Both the position numbers and the translations under genes were made by a program. Below are positions 43,972 to 52,944 of a DNA stretch of 64,000 nucleotides, piece after piece. Within the stretch, counting starts at the first letter, position 1. Every line of letters starts with the position of its first letter. Below the pieces are notes generated by a model that saw only the letters and a list, made by a program, of their open reading frames with translations, had not been told where the DNA came from and searched no databases. Source of the stretch: Pseudomonas caspiana (GTDB lineage Bacteria; Pseudomonadota; Gammaproteobacteria; Pseudomonadales; Pseudomonadaceae); assembly GCF_002158995.1 (NCBI RefSeq), contig NZ_LOHF01000023.1:39420-103419 (forward strand). The letters run 5' to 3'.

Positions 43972-44048
43972 CGGGGTATAGCGCAGTCCGGTAGCGCGCC
44001 TGCTTTGGGAGCAGGATGTCAGGAGTTCGAATCCCCTTACCCCGACCA
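43972..44048 (+). tRNA. tRNA-Pro (TGG), copy 2
   Basis: Identical over all 77 bases to copy 1. Separated from tRNA-Lys by about 100 bases without a promoter that I can see, so probably part of the same transcript. Confidence 0.96.
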
Positions 44049-44053
44049 TCTTC

Positions 44054-44099
44054 ACAAAAAAGCCTGATTTAAGCCTGGTGCTCAAATCGGGCTTTTTTG
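44054..44099 (+). terminator. Rho-independent terminator of the tRNA operon
   Basis: AAAAAAGCCTGATTT / AAATCGGGCTTTTTT with a 16-base centre, one G-T pair. It is 5 bases after the last CCA. Confidence 0.9.
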
Positions 44100-44163
44100 C
44101 GTCTGCGTTTTGGTGCGGGAATGGGGTCGCGTGAAGTTGTGAGTAAGCGCGGCAAACGGTCGG

Positions 44164-44240
44164 CCTGTAAGAGCTGCCGAAGGCAGAGATGACGCTGTAT
44201 CAGGAGGAATGTTTCACAGCCTTCAGCAGGTCCTGCACGG
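44164..44240. repeat. Degenerate REP doublet, GCCGAAGG type
   Basis: CCTGTAAGAGCTGCCGAAGGC ... CAGCCTTCAGCAGGTCCTGCAC: both arms carry several changes, an old copy. Confidence 0.6.
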
Positions 44241-44400
44241 CTGTCTTCAATCTTGAGATGGTCCCAGAGATGGCTTGCCAAGGGTCAAAATACACGGCGT
44301 CAAATTAATCGCGGCGTTTAAAGTCGACTGGTGCCAACGCGTCTAAATCAACCTTTTGAACGCGCCATCGCAAGAAATTTCAAAAAGTTCCGCGTCAGTT

Positions 44401-44417
44401 TGTAACTATATGTTACA
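44401..44417. promoter_or_regulatory. Palindromic operator candidate TGTAAC-N5-GTTACA
   Basis: Perfect 6-bp arms around TATAT. The shape is that of TetR-family operators. 344 bases upstream of the next start codon. Confidence 0.5.
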
Positions 44418-44628
44418 TAAATTTCCCCTTTTTCACACACCTTATCTTCTCATGAACTCCGCAGGAGGATGGGAATTCTTCCTGTTTCTACTACGAATTC
44501 TGCGTGCAATAGGGCCGCGTCATTCATCTAGAGCGTTCGCTTGTTCCCTCCTTAAAAACCAGGTCGCCAGATTTATGGCGCCAAAGGGGTGTCGTTTTTT
44601 TCTTTTTCATCCGTTAACAATAGAGTTA

Positions 44629-44647
44629 ATCGATTCAGCGAATCGAT
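44629..44647. promoter_or_regulatory. Palindromic operator candidate ATCGATT-N5-AATCGAT
   Basis: Perfect 7-bp arms around CAGCG, about 115 bases upstream of the PhaG/RhlA-like start. Confidence 0.5.
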
Positions 44648-44760
44648 GCTCCCAAAAACAAGAACTCAACGGATTTCACCTGTAGCCGGGTGGGGCTTTG
44701 GCATGGCAGCCGAAGCAGAGAAATTAAAACTATTGGAATTACGAACGCTCGGAGGCTGTC

Positions 44761-45627
44761 ATGGGTGCGCAAACCAAGATTCTGGATATCGAAGAGTTCA
44801 AGGTCTATACCGAAACTTACTGGAAGAGTGACAACGCCAAGACCGTTTTACTGGTCAATGGCGCGCTGTCGACCACTGGCTCGTTTGGGCAGACGGTCAA
44901 GTACCTGGAGCCGCACTTCAATCTGGTGCTGTTCGATTTGCCCTTTTCCGGGCAGTCCAAGGCTCACAATCCTGGCGATACGATTGTGACCAAGGAAGAT
45001 GAGGTCAGAATTCTTCTTAATCTGATTAATCGCTTTAAAATCAATTACTTGATCTCTGTTTCCTGGGGTGGTGTGTCTGCGTTGCTGGCGCTGTCCGAAT
45101 CGCCGGCATCGGTGGAAAAGGCGATCATCAGTTCGTTCTCTCCAGTGCTCAACGAACCCATGCTGGACTACATCGACAAGGCCCAGATCTACCTCGCTGC
45201 ACGAGAAAAACGAAAAATTGGTTCGTTGCTCAATGACACCGTAGGCAAATACCTGCCGCGTCTTTTCAAACTTTATAACTACAAGCACTTGATCAGCCTT
45301 GCTGAACATGAATACGGTCAGATTGACTTTCATATCAGCCAGATCCGCAAACTAAGTGCCAGTAATTACGTTGAGCGCTTTTCATCCATCAAGATTCCTG
45401 TGTTGTTCGTCAATGGTGAAAAAGACGAATACACGACGGTTGAAGACGCCCGCAGTTTCTCCACCTACATCTCGCAAAGCAGCTTCAATGTGGTGCCTGA
45501 TACAGGACACTTTCTTGATCTTGAGAGCAAGGCAGCGTGGCTGAACTCGCAGAACACTGTGCTGGGGTTTCTCGGTGCGAAGAAAGAACAGAGTCTGGTA
45601 TGGCCTGAATCTGCAGCGCTTGCTTGA
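44761..45627 (+). CDS. PhaG/RhlA-family 3-hydroxyacyl transferase (alpha/beta hydrolase fold)
   Basis: 288 residues, start ATG with CGGAGG upstream. Strong resemblance across its length to both PhaG (3-hydroxyacyl-ACP thioesterase/transacylase feeding polyhydroxyalkanoate) and RhlA (HAA synthase): LVNGALSTTGSFGQTVKYL, FNLVLFDLPFSGQSKAHNP, SVSWGG nucleophile elbow (Ser in SWGG), EPMLDYIDKAQ, GEKDEYTTVEDAR, DTGHFLDLESKAAW. It uses 3-hydroxyacyl-ACP from fatty acid synthesis. No rhlB or rhlC and no PHA synthase nearby, so the product cannot be told from context. Some features (DLPFSGQS.HNP, DLESK) lean to RhlA, others (INEPM-like, NGE.DEYTTVEDAR) to PhaG. Confidence 0.85.
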   Translation: MGAQTKILDIEEFKVYTETYWKSDNAKTVLLVNGALSTTGSFGQTVKYLEPHFNLVLFDLPFSGQSKAHNPGDTIVTKEDEVRILLNLINRFKINYLISVSWGGVSALLALSESPASVEKAIISSFSPVLNEPMLDYIDKAQIYLAAREKRKIGSLLNDTVGKYLPRLFKLYNYKHLISLAEHEYGQIDFHISQIRKLSASNYVERFSSIKIPVLFVNGEKDEYTTVEDARSFSTYISQSSFNVVPDTGHFLDLESKAAWLNSQNTVLGFLGAKKEQSLVWPESAALA

Positions 45628-45713
45628 GGGCTGGGACGGCCCTTGGCTGTTGCGTAGCTGACTCTCCCTGACAACGGGGGCTGTTATTTCACTGGGCTGT
45701 GGCTTTCTTGTTG

Positions 45714-46916
45714 ATGAATACTTCTTGCGCCGTATTGTTTTGCTGGTTCTGTCGCGTTGCCGGTAAATACCGGTCTTTGAATTCCAGGAGTGACTCACGC
45801 CAGCCTTGGCTGGCGTTGGGATTCAATCTGTTTTTGATGCTTTCGCTGAGTGCCTGCTCTGCCGATAAGTCTGCGCCGAAGACTCTGGTGCGTGTGGCGG
45901 TTCAGGAAGTGGTGTCTTCCGAGGTTATGACCCGTGTCGAGCTGACAGGCGATATTCAGGCTCGCAAGGTGACTGATCAGGCTTTTCGCGTTTCTGGCAA
46001 GTTGGCGCAGCGCTATGTCGATGTGGGTGATCGGGTGCGGGCGGGGCAACGGCTGGCAAGGCTGGACCCGCGAGAGCAGAATACTGAGCTGGCTTCGGCC
46101 GATGCTGAAGTCGCTGCTCGCGAGTCCCGGTTGCGTCTGGCGCAAAGCAATTATCAGCGTCAGCAAACCCTGCTGCCAAAGGGCTATACCAATCTCAGTG
46201 AATACCAGAAGGCGCAGTCGGCGCTGGAAGGTGCGCGCGGGGACCTTGCCGCGCTAAAAGCGCAGCAAGCCAATGCTCGTGATCAACTGAGCTACACCGA
46301 ACTGTTCGCGGTGGCCGACGGCATTATCACTGCCCGCCATGTCGAAGAAGGCCAGGTGGTCCAGGCTGCGACACCCATTTTCAGCCTTGCTCATGATGGC
46401 GAGCGCGAGGCGGTATTTGCGGCCTACGAAACGTTGCTGGAGTCCGATCAGCCGGGGCGCAGCGTCAGTGTCCACGGGCTGGGTCATTCGGATTTGCAAC
46501 TGTCCGGCAGGATCCGTGAGATTACCCCTATCGTGTCTTCCGCCAGCGGCACGTTACTGGTGCGAGTTGCGTTGCAAGCCGCTCCCGCCAACCTCGCACT
46601 TGGCACCGTCGTCACCGCCAAGCTTGATTCTCAGCCGCGTAAAGCCTTTACCCTGCCATGGTCGGCCCTGAGTCGCAGCCACGGTAAACCGGCAGTCTGG
46701 CGCGTTGACGAGCAGAACCGTGTGCGTCTGGTCGCGGTGCAGGTATTGCGTTATGAGCAGGGCCAGGTGGTTATCGCATCTGGAGTGGCTGATGGTGACT
46801 GGGTGGTGTCCCGCGGGTTGCAGTTCTTGTATCCGGGGCAAAGAGTTGACGTTGCTGAGCGCGAGGGCCGTGCCAGGCACGATGTCGTTGCTTCGGCCGC
46901 GGAGACGACTCAATGA
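45714..46916 (+). CDS. RND efflux periplasmic adaptor 1 (TriA/TriB-like lipoprotein)
   Basis: About 400 residues. Start uncertain: ATG at 45714, GTG at 45699, or TTG at 45777; the TTG gives the neatest lipoprotein signal (NLFLMLSLSAC) but none has a good ribosome site. Membrane fusion protein: lipoyl halves VSGKLAQRYVDVGDRVRAGQRLARLDP and ADGIITARHVEEGQVVQAATP, a hairpin of Gln/Ala-rich helices between them, then beta-barrel and membrane-proximal domains. Links RND pump to outer membrane channel. ATGA overlap with adaptor 2. Confidence 0.88.
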   Translation: MNTSCAVLFCWFCRVAGKYRSLNSRSDSRQPWLALGFNLFLMLSLSACSADKSAPKTLVRVAVQEVVSSEVMTRVELTGDIQARKVTDQAFRVSGKLAQRYVDVGDRVRAGQRLARLDPREQNTELASADAEVAARESRLRLAQSNYQRQQTLLPKGYTNLSEYQKAQSALEGARGDLAALKAQQANARDQLSYTELFAVADGIITARHVEEGQVVQAATPIFSLAHDGEREAVFAAYETLLESDQPGRSVSVHGLGHSDLQLSGRIREITPIVSSASGTLLVRVALQAAPANLALGTVVTAKLDSQPRKAFTLPWSALSRSHGKPAVWRVDEQNRVRLVAVQVLRYEQGQVVIASGVADGDWVVSRGLQFLYPGQRVDVAEREGRARHDVVASAAETTQ

Positions 46917-48013
46917 AAGTCGCCGCCCTGCGTATCGTATTGAACTGCAAATTCTGGTTGTTCTGCATCCTGTTCATGATGGTCTCCGGCTGTCGTGACA
47001 AGCCGTTGCGTGAAGTGGTCGAGCGGCCGGTGTTGTTCGTCGAAATGGTCGATGCGCAGCAGCAGGTCCATGGCCGCTTTGCGGGCAGCATTCAGCCTCG
47101 CTACGAAGTCGCGCTGGGCTTTCGGGTGGCGGGTCGCATTGCCACTCGCCAGGTCGAGATCGGTGACAGGGTTCGCCGGGGTGATCTTCTCGCAACACTT
47201 GAACCCAGCGCCCAGCAAAACCAGCTGCGTGCCCGGCAGGCAGAACTGAACAAGGCCAGGGCGGCCCGGCAGCAACTGGGTGACGAGCAGCGGCGTTATC
47301 AACAACTGATTGAGCGCGGGGTGGGGGCTCAAGCACGTCTGGATCAGTTGAGCAGCGATGTGCAAACCCAGAGCGCAGTCCTCAGTCAGGCACTCAACGC
47401 CCTGCAACAAGCCAACGATCAGGTGTCTTACACCCGCTTGCTGGCTGAGTTCGATGGCGTGGTCACCGACTGGCAGGGTGAGGTTGGCCAAGTGGTTGCG
47501 ACCGGGCATCCGGTGGTCAGCCTGGCACGCCTGGAAAGCCGCGAGGCAGTAGTCGATCTGCCGCTGGAGCTGATTGCCGCGCTGGATGGCAGCACACACA
47601 TTCAGGTGGTTTCTCAGCTCAACCCACAGGCCGTAGTTGTCGCTCATGTGCGTCAGCTTTCGCCGCAGATTGATCCCGCCACGCGTACCCAGCGTGTACG
47701 GCTAACCCTCGCCTCAGTGCCGGACAGCTTTCGGCTGGGCTCGACAGTGACCGTTGATATCAGCAGTGCAACCGAGTCCTCCCGTGAGCTACCGGGCAGT
47801 GCCGTGCTGGAGCGCGACGGCCAGATGCAGGTTTGGGTGATTGATCCGCAATCCGCAACCTTGAATGCACGCAACGTAACCATTGTGGCTCGGCAAGGCT
47901 CGACGGTGCGTGTACAGGGTGAATTGCGAGGCGGTGACAAGGTAGTCATTGCCGGGGTCAACGGCCTGAAACCGGGGCAGAAAATTCGTATGGATCGCGA
48001 GGTCAGTTTGTGA
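46913..48013 (+). CDS. RND efflux periplasmic adaptor 2 (TriA/TriB-like lipoprotein)
   Basis: 366 residues. Lipoprotein signal ending MMVSGC (Cys27). Lipoyl halves VAGRIATRQVEIGDRVRRGDLLATLEP and AEFDGVVTDWQGEVGQVVATGHPVVSLA around a coiled hairpin, C-terminal VNGLKPGQKIRMD. Distinct in sequence from adaptor 1, not a recent duplicate. Overlaps adaptor 1 and the pump gene by 4 bases each (ATGA, GTGA), so the three are translationally coupled. Confidence 0.92.
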   Translation: MKVAALRIVLNCKFWLFCILFMMVSGCRDKPLREVVERPVLFVEMVDAQQQVHGRFAGSIQPRYEVALGFRVAGRIATRQVEIGDRVRRGDLLATLEPSAQQNQLRARQAELNKARAARQQLGDEQRRYQQLIERGVGAQARLDQLSSDVQTQSAVLSQALNALQQANDQVSYTRLLAEFDGVVTDWQGEVGQVVATGHPVVSLARLESREAVVDLPLELIAALDGSTHIQVVSQLNPQAVVVAHVRQLSPQIDPATRTQRVRLTLASVPDSFRLGSTVTVDISSATESSRELPGSAVLERDGQMQVWVIDPQSATLNARNVTIVARQGSTVRVQGELRGGDKVVIAGVNGLKPGQKIRMDREVSL

Positions 48014-51000
48014 AGGAGCGCTTTAACCTGTCGGCATGGGGGCTTCGGCACCGCACACTGGTCTGGTACATGATGTTCGTTTCGCTGTTGATGGGAAGCT
48101 GGTCGTTCATGAATCTGGGGCGTGAAGAAGACCCTTCATTCGCGATCAAGACCATGGTGATTCAAGCTCGTTGGCCCGGTGCAACCTTGCCGGAGACGTT
48201 GCAGCAAGTCACTGATCGCATGGAAAAGAAGCTCGAAGAAATCGACGCGCTGGATTACGTGAAGAGCTACACGTTGGCTGGTGAGTCGACGCTGTTCGTT
48301 TTCCTCAAGAGCGACACCCATAGCGATGACATTCCTGCTGCCTGGTATCAGGTGCGCAAGAAGATCATGGACATACGTGCTGAATTGCCCAGTGGTATTC
48401 AAGGGCCTGCCTTCAACGATGAATTCGGCGATGTCTTTGGCAGCATCTACGCATTTACTGCTGACGGTCTTTCGTTTCGCCAGTTACGCGATTACGTCGA
48501 GCAGGTCAGGGCGGATATTCGCAGCGTGCAGGACCTGGGCAAGATTGAGTTGCTGGGGGCACAGCGTGAGGTGATCTATCTGAACTTCTCCATTCGCAAG
48601 CTGGCGGCATTGGGGATTGATCAGCGGCAGGTCATCGCCAGTCTGCAAGCGCAGAACGCGGTAACGCCCGCCGGTGTCATCGAGTCCGGTCCGGAAAGAA
48701 TTGCAGTACGAACCAGCGGCCAATTCAACGACGAAAGCGACCTGCAAGCGGTCAATCTGCGCTTCGGCGATCGCTTCTTTCGCCTGAGTGATCTGGCGAC
48801 GGTTGAGCGTCGTTATGCCGATCCGCCGAGTTCGATGTTCCGTTTCAACGGCCAGCCAGCGATTGGTCTGGCCGTGGCCATGAAGCAGGGCGGTAATATT
48901 CAGGACTTCGGGACGCGCCTGCAGCAGCGTATCGAAGCGCTGACCAGCGAGCTGCCGCTGGGTATCGACGTGCATCTGGTGTCGAGTCAGGCCGAGGTGG
49001 TGGACAAAGCCATTGGTGGCTTCACGCGTGCGTTGTTCGAGGCAATTCTGATTGTGCTGGTGGTGAGTTTTCTCAGCCTGGGTATTCGGGCGGGACTCGT
49101 CGTGGCGTGCTCGATCCCGCTGGTGTTGGCGCTGGTTTTCGTTTTCATGGAGTACAGCGGCATCACCATGCAGCGTATCTCGTTAGGGGCGTTGATCATT
49201 GCCTTGGGGTTGTTGGTGGATGACGCAATGATCACAGTGGAAATGATGGTGACCCGGCTCGAGGGCGGTGACTCGTTACAGCAGGCGGCCACGTTCGCTT
49301 ACACCTCCACGGCATTCCCGATGCTCACGGGTACGCTGGTCACTGTCGCAGGCTTTGTGCCGATCGGTCTGAACTCCAGCTCAGCTGGCGAATATGTCTT
49401 CACGATGTTCGCGGTAATTGCCGTAGCACTGCTGCTTTCGTGGCTGGTGGCGGTTCTGTTTGCGCCGCTGATTGGCGTACACATTCTCAAAGCGTCCAAG
49501 GCTCATCAGCATGCAGGCGGTGCGTGGATGTCAGGTTTCAGGCGGGCGTTGTCAGGGGCGCTCAAGCATCGTTGGTGGGTGATTGGCTTTACGGTGCTAG
49601 TCTTTGTCGGTTCGCTGTTCGCGGGCAAGTTGCTGCAGAACCAGTTTTTCCCGGACTCGGACCGCCCGGAAATCCTTGTCGACATATACATGCCGCAGAA
49701 CGGTTCAATCGACGGTACGCGACAGGTCATGGATCGTCTCGAAGCGACTCTCAAGGACGACCCGGAAGTACTGCGCTGGAGTTCCTACGTGGGCAAAGGC
49801 GCGGTGCGTTTTTACCTGCCACTGGACCAGCAACTGAGCAATCCGTTTTACGGCCAACTGGTGATCGTCAGCCGTGGTGGAGAAGGCCGGGATCAGTTGA
49901 TCGAGCGACTGCGTCAGCGTTTTCGCGATGATTTCGTCGGTGTCGGCGGCTATGTGCAGCCTTTGAATCTGGGGCCGCCGGTGGGCTGGCCGGTGCAATA
50001 CCGGGTCAGTGGTCCGGATATTGAGCAGGTCCGTAGCCAGGCAATGGCGCTGGCGGCCATTCTGGACGCCAATCCCAACATAGGTCAGGTCATCTACGAT
50101 TGGAACGAACCCGGCAAAGTGCTGAAGATTGATATCGCCCAGGACAAGGTTCGTCAGTTCGGCCTGTCGTCCGAGGATGTGGCGCAGATTCTTAACAGCC
50201 TGGTATCCGGCACCAGTATCACCAAGGTTCGCGATGACACTTATCTGGTCGATCTGGTCGGGCGTGCCGAAGCCAGTGAGCGCACCTCGCTGCAAACCTT
50301 GAGCAACCTGCAGATTCCGGTGCCCGGCGGGACCAGCGTACCGTTGATGGCCTTCGCCACGTTGCGTTATGAGCAGGAGCAACCACTGGTCTGGCGTCGC
50401 GACCGACTGCCGACCATCACCCTGAAAGCCAGCGTACTTGGCCATCTGCAGCCCGCGGCACTGGTGCGTGAGTTGCGTCCGCAGGTCGAGGCGTTCAGTG
50501 CTGCCTTGCCGTTGCGTTACTCGGTGGCAACCGGTGGTGCGGTAGAGGCCAGTGCCCGCTCTCAAGGGCCAATTCTGAAAGTCGTACCACTGATGCTGTT
50601 ACTGGTCGTGACCTTCCTGATGATTCAGTTGCAGAGTGTGAAGAAACTGATGTTGGTGGTCAGTGTGGTGCCGCTAGGGTTTATTGGTGTGGTCGCAGCG
50701 CTATTGCTGACGGGCTACCCGTTGGGCTTCGTGGCAATTCTCGGAGTCTTGGCGCTGATCGGGATCATCATCCGCAACTCGGTGATTCTGGTCACGCAGA
50801 TCGACGAGTTCATGGCCGCAGGGGAAGAAGCCTGGGTCGCCGTGGTCAAGGCAACCGAGCATCGATGCCGACCGATTCTGCTGACTGCCGCCGCGGCAAG
50901 TCTTGGCATGATCCCGATTGCCCGTGAAGTATTCTGGGGGCCAATGGCCTACGCCATGATCGGCGGTATTGCGATTGCTACTGTGCTAACGCTGTTTTTC

Positions 51001-51051
51001 CTGCCGGCACTTTACATCGTTTGCTATGGGATCAAGCCGCCGAGCAATTAA
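48010..51051 (+). CDS. RND efflux pump inner membrane transporter, TriC-like
   Basis: 1013 residues with a GTG start overlapping the adaptor stop. HAE1-type RND permease: N-terminal FNLSAWGLRHRTLVWYMMFVSLL, REEDPSFAIKTMVIQARWPGAT, LIIALGLLVDDAMITVEMMV with the proton-relay aspartate pair of TM4, twelve membrane spans and two large periplasmic loops. Two adaptors in front of one pump is the TriABC layout of P. aeruginosa (triclosan export with OpmH). No outer membrane channel gene is present here. Confidence 0.93.
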   Translation: MKERFNLSAWGLRHRTLVWYMMFVSLLMGSWSFMNLGREEDPSFAIKTMVIQARWPGATLPETLQQVTDRMEKKLEEIDALDYVKSYTLAGESTLFVFLKSDTHSDDIPAAWYQVRKKIMDIRAELPSGIQGPAFNDEFGDVFGSIYAFTADGLSFRQLRDYVEQVRADIRSVQDLGKIELLGAQREVIYLNFSIRKLAALGIDQRQVIASLQAQNAVTPAGVIESGPERIAVRTSGQFNDESDLQAVNLRFGDRFFRLSDLATVERRYADPPSSMFRFNGQPAIGLAVAMKQGGNIQDFGTRLQQRIEALTSELPLGIDVHLVSSQAEVVDKAIGGFTRALFEAILIVLVVSFLSLGIRAGLVVACSIPLVLALVFVFMEYSGITMQRISLGALIIALGLLVDDAMITVEMMVTRLEGGDSLQQAATFAYTSTAFPMLTGTLVTVAGFVPIGLNSSSAGEYVFTMFAVIAVALLLSWLVAVLFAPLIGVHILKASKAHQHAGGAWMSGFRRALSGALKHRWWVIGFTVLVFVGSLFAGKLLQNQFFPDSDRPEILVDIYMPQNGSIDGTRQVMDRLEATLKDDPEVLRWSSYVGKGAVRFYLPLDQQLSNPFYGQLVIVSRGGEGRDQLIERLRQRFRDDFVGVGGYVQPLNLGPPVGWPVQYRVSGPDIEQVRSQAMALAAILDANPNIGQVIYDWNEPGKVLKIDIAQDKVRQFGLSSEDVAQILNSLVSGTSITKVRDDTYLVDLVGRAEASERTSLQTLSNLQIPVPGGTSVPLMAFATLRYEQEQPLVWRRDRLPTITLKASVLGHLQPAALVRELRPQVEAFSAALPLRYSVATGGAVEASARSQGPILKVVPLMLLLVVTFLMIQLQSVKKLMLVVSVVPLGFIGVVAALLLTGYPLGFVAILGVLALIGIIIRNSVILVTQIDEFMAAGEEAWVAVVKATEHRCRPILLTAAAASLGMIPIAREVFWGPMAYAMIGGIAIATVLTLFFLPALYIVCYGIKPPSN

Positions 51052-51068
51052 AGCGCAGTTGTTGTAAG

Positions 51069-51137
51069 CGCCGACGTGTTGACGAGGTGTCTGAAGTGCT
51101 CAATCGGGACTTTCACTTCGCCAAGACGTCGGCTTTT
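51069..51137 (+). terminator. Possible terminator after the RND operon
   Basis: GCCGACGT and ACGTCGGC-TTTT with a long (49-base) centre that can itself pair partly. Moderate call. Confidence 0.5.
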
Positions 51138-51236
51138 GCAAGGCGGTAATTCTTTTACGATTGTGCTCTTATATGTATATATGTGCTATTTAGTTGTGTT
51201 GGTTGAAATTATCTGAACTAATTTTCAACTAGTCAG

Positions 51237-51263
51237 TAAAGTCTCGCGCAAAATAGCCGATAG
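51237..51263 (+). promoter_or_regulatory. Sigma-28 (FliA) promoter of the chemoreceptor gene
   Basis: TAAA, 15-base spacer, GCCGATAG, against the consensus TAAA-N15-GCCGATAA: one mismatch. About 70 bases upstream of the start. Confidence 0.88.
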
Positions 51264-51332
51264 CCATTACTTCGCATATAAAACTAATAATCCGAAGGAA
51301 AAGAGCCCCAGGGCTTTTTCAAGGAGCTGGAC

Positions 51333-52943
51333 GTGAAGTTATCGCACCGTTTGATGATTCTGGTTTTTACTTCTATTGTGGGCCTCGCCACGATTGGTAT
51401 TCTGGCCTTGAACACCCTGCACTCAACCATGCAGGAAGATAAACGAAACGAAATCCACACCGTGCTTAGTCTCGCCACCCAGCAAGTGGCTTATTTTCAG
51501 GGGCTGGAAAAAAGTGGCAAGCTGACCCGCGCTGAGGCTCAGGCTAAAGCCGTTGAAGCGCTCACCAATATGCGCAACGGCACACAAAGATACATATGGG
51601 CGCGGAGTATTGATGGCTTGGGCCTGGTGCATGCCATCGCCGACAAGGTCGGGAAAATCGACCTCGGAAAGGCCGCTAACGGCAAAACCAGTATCCAGAA
51701 TTACGTCGATAACCTGGCCACCACCCAGTTCTATTATTACGACGACATTACAACTCACCCTGAAACCAAGGCGGTGGTGCCAAAGATAAACGGCGTTACA
51801 CGCATCAGTGACTGGAACTGGTTTATCGGCTTCGGCATCTTTGTCGCTGATATAGAAACGGCCTACTGGAAGTTGGCGTATGACTTTATTGTTGTCGGTA
51901 TTGTATTAATCCTGATCGTGGTGGTTGTCGCGTGGCGTATCTCGAAAAGTATCTACAGCAGCCTGGGCGGTGAGCCGGCTTACGCCGCGAGTGCTGTCGG
52001 CGCCATTACTAATGGTGATCTAAGTCAGACCATTGCTTACAGTCCCGGTAAGCTCAGCCTGCTGTACAGCGTCGCGCAGATGCAGAAAAACCTCAGGGAA
52101 ATGATCAACTCCATTCAGCACAATGCGCAACAATTAGGACAGGCGGCCAATGGTCTCTCGGGACAGATGAATCAGCTGGATTCTGCATCGCAGCAAACCT
52201 CGGATGCGACAACCGCGACGGCTGCTGCGATCGAGGAAATGTCGGTGACCATCGAACACATCTCCTACAGCGCGGGTGAAACCGAGAAGAACTCGGCGAA
52301 CTCCACACAGCTTGCTGCGCAGGGCGAGACACTGGTCAATGATGCCGCTCAGGCGATCCAGCAAGTGTCGGTGCAGATAGAAGACGCTTCGCAGCTGATT
52401 GCCGGGCTGGTCACGCGGACCCATGAAATCGATGGCATCGCCAGCGTCATCAAAAACATCGCGAGTCAAACCAACTTGCTGGCGCTCAATGCGGCCATTG
52501 AGGCTGCACGGGCGGGGGAGCAGGGACGCGGCTTTGCCGTGGTGGCAGATGAGGTGAGGAACCTTGCTCAGCGTACGTCCCTGGCAACCGAGGAAATCAC
52601 CGCCATGATCACCTCGATTCAGACAGATACCGGTTCGGTCGTTGCGGGAATGGGAGCCGTGACTCCGCAAGTAGTACTAGGGGTGGAGTTGGCTGAAAAG
52701 GCCGCCAATGCTTTGCGCCACATTAATCAGGAGGCCTCTGCCACGCTGGTGCAGGTGCGTGAGGTGGCGGCATCGACGGGTGAGCAAAGCCAGGCCAGTG
52801 CCAGTGTGGCGCAAAATATCGAGCGTATTGCCAATATGGTTGAGGCCACCGCAGATTCCGTCGGCCACGCCAACAACAACGTGCAGCAACTTGAGGTACT
52901 GGCTCAGGAGCTGCGTACCTCAGTGTCCAGATTTGTGCTCTAG
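51333..52943 (+). CDS. Methyl-accepting chemotaxis protein with single Cache domain
   Basis: 536 residues, GTG start at 51333 with AAGGAGC upstream. TM1 about 7-28; periplasmic sCache_2 domain about 33-185 (GTQRYIWARSIDGLGLVHAIADKVGKIDL, DWNWFIGFGIFVADIE); TM2 about 187-205; a HAMP-like stretch; signalling domain with the conserved hairpin IASQTNLLALNAAIEAARAGEQGRGFAVVADEVRNLAQR. Cache_2 receptors of pseudomonads often bind small carboxylates or C2/C3 acids, but the ligand here cannot be read from sequence. No C-terminal CheR pentapeptide. Ends one base from the convergent heme ATPase gene. Confidence 0.95.
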   Translation: MKLSHRLMILVFTSIVGLATIGILALNTLHSTMQEDKRNEIHTVLSLATQQVAYFQGLEKSGKLTRAEAQAKAVEALTNMRNGTQRYIWARSIDGLGLVHAIADKVGKIDLGKAANGKTSIQNYVDNLATTQFYYYDDITTHPETKAVVPKINGVTRISDWNWFIGFGIFVADIETAYWKLAYDFIVVGIVLILIVVVVAWRISKSIYSSLGGEPAYAASAVGAITNGDLSQTIAYSPGKLSLLYSVAQMQKNLREMINSIQHNAQQLGQAANGLSGQMNQLDSASQQTSDATTATAAAIEEMSVTIEHISYSAGETEKNSANSTQLAAQGETLVNDAAQAIQQVSVQIEDASQLIAGLVTRTHEIDGIASVIKNIASQTNLLALNAAIEAARAGEQGRGFAVVADEVRNLAQRTSLATEEITAMITSIQTDTGSVVAGMGAVTPQVVLGVELAEKAANALRHINQEASATLVQVREVAASTGEQSQASASVAQNIERIANMVEATADSVGHANNNVQQLEVLAQELRTSVSRFVL

Positions 52944-52944
52944 A

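Larger units (their letters stand above)
44240..44760 (+). other. AT-rich leader of the PhaG/RhlA-family gene, with two palindromes
   Basis: A roughly 520-base stretch without a credible gene, visibly richer in A/T than its surroundings from about 44340 to 44680. It holds two palindromes (44401-44417 and 44629-44647) and must carry the promoter of the downstream gene. Frames in it start at TTG or GTG and resemble nothing known. Confidence 0.55.

Noticed and set aside
43972..44048. Second tRNA-Pro as an attachment site of an integrated element
   Set aside because: The copy is full length and followed by a terminator; no integrase or foreign-looking genes follow.
44356..44685. 109-codon frame in the AT-rich leader before the PhaG/RhlA-like gene
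   Set aside because: TTG start without ribosome site and no protein-like pattern.
44699..44725. Possible sigma-54 promoter (TTGGCATGGCAGCC)
   Set aside because: The -24 GG is present but the -12 GC is not at the required ten-base spacing.
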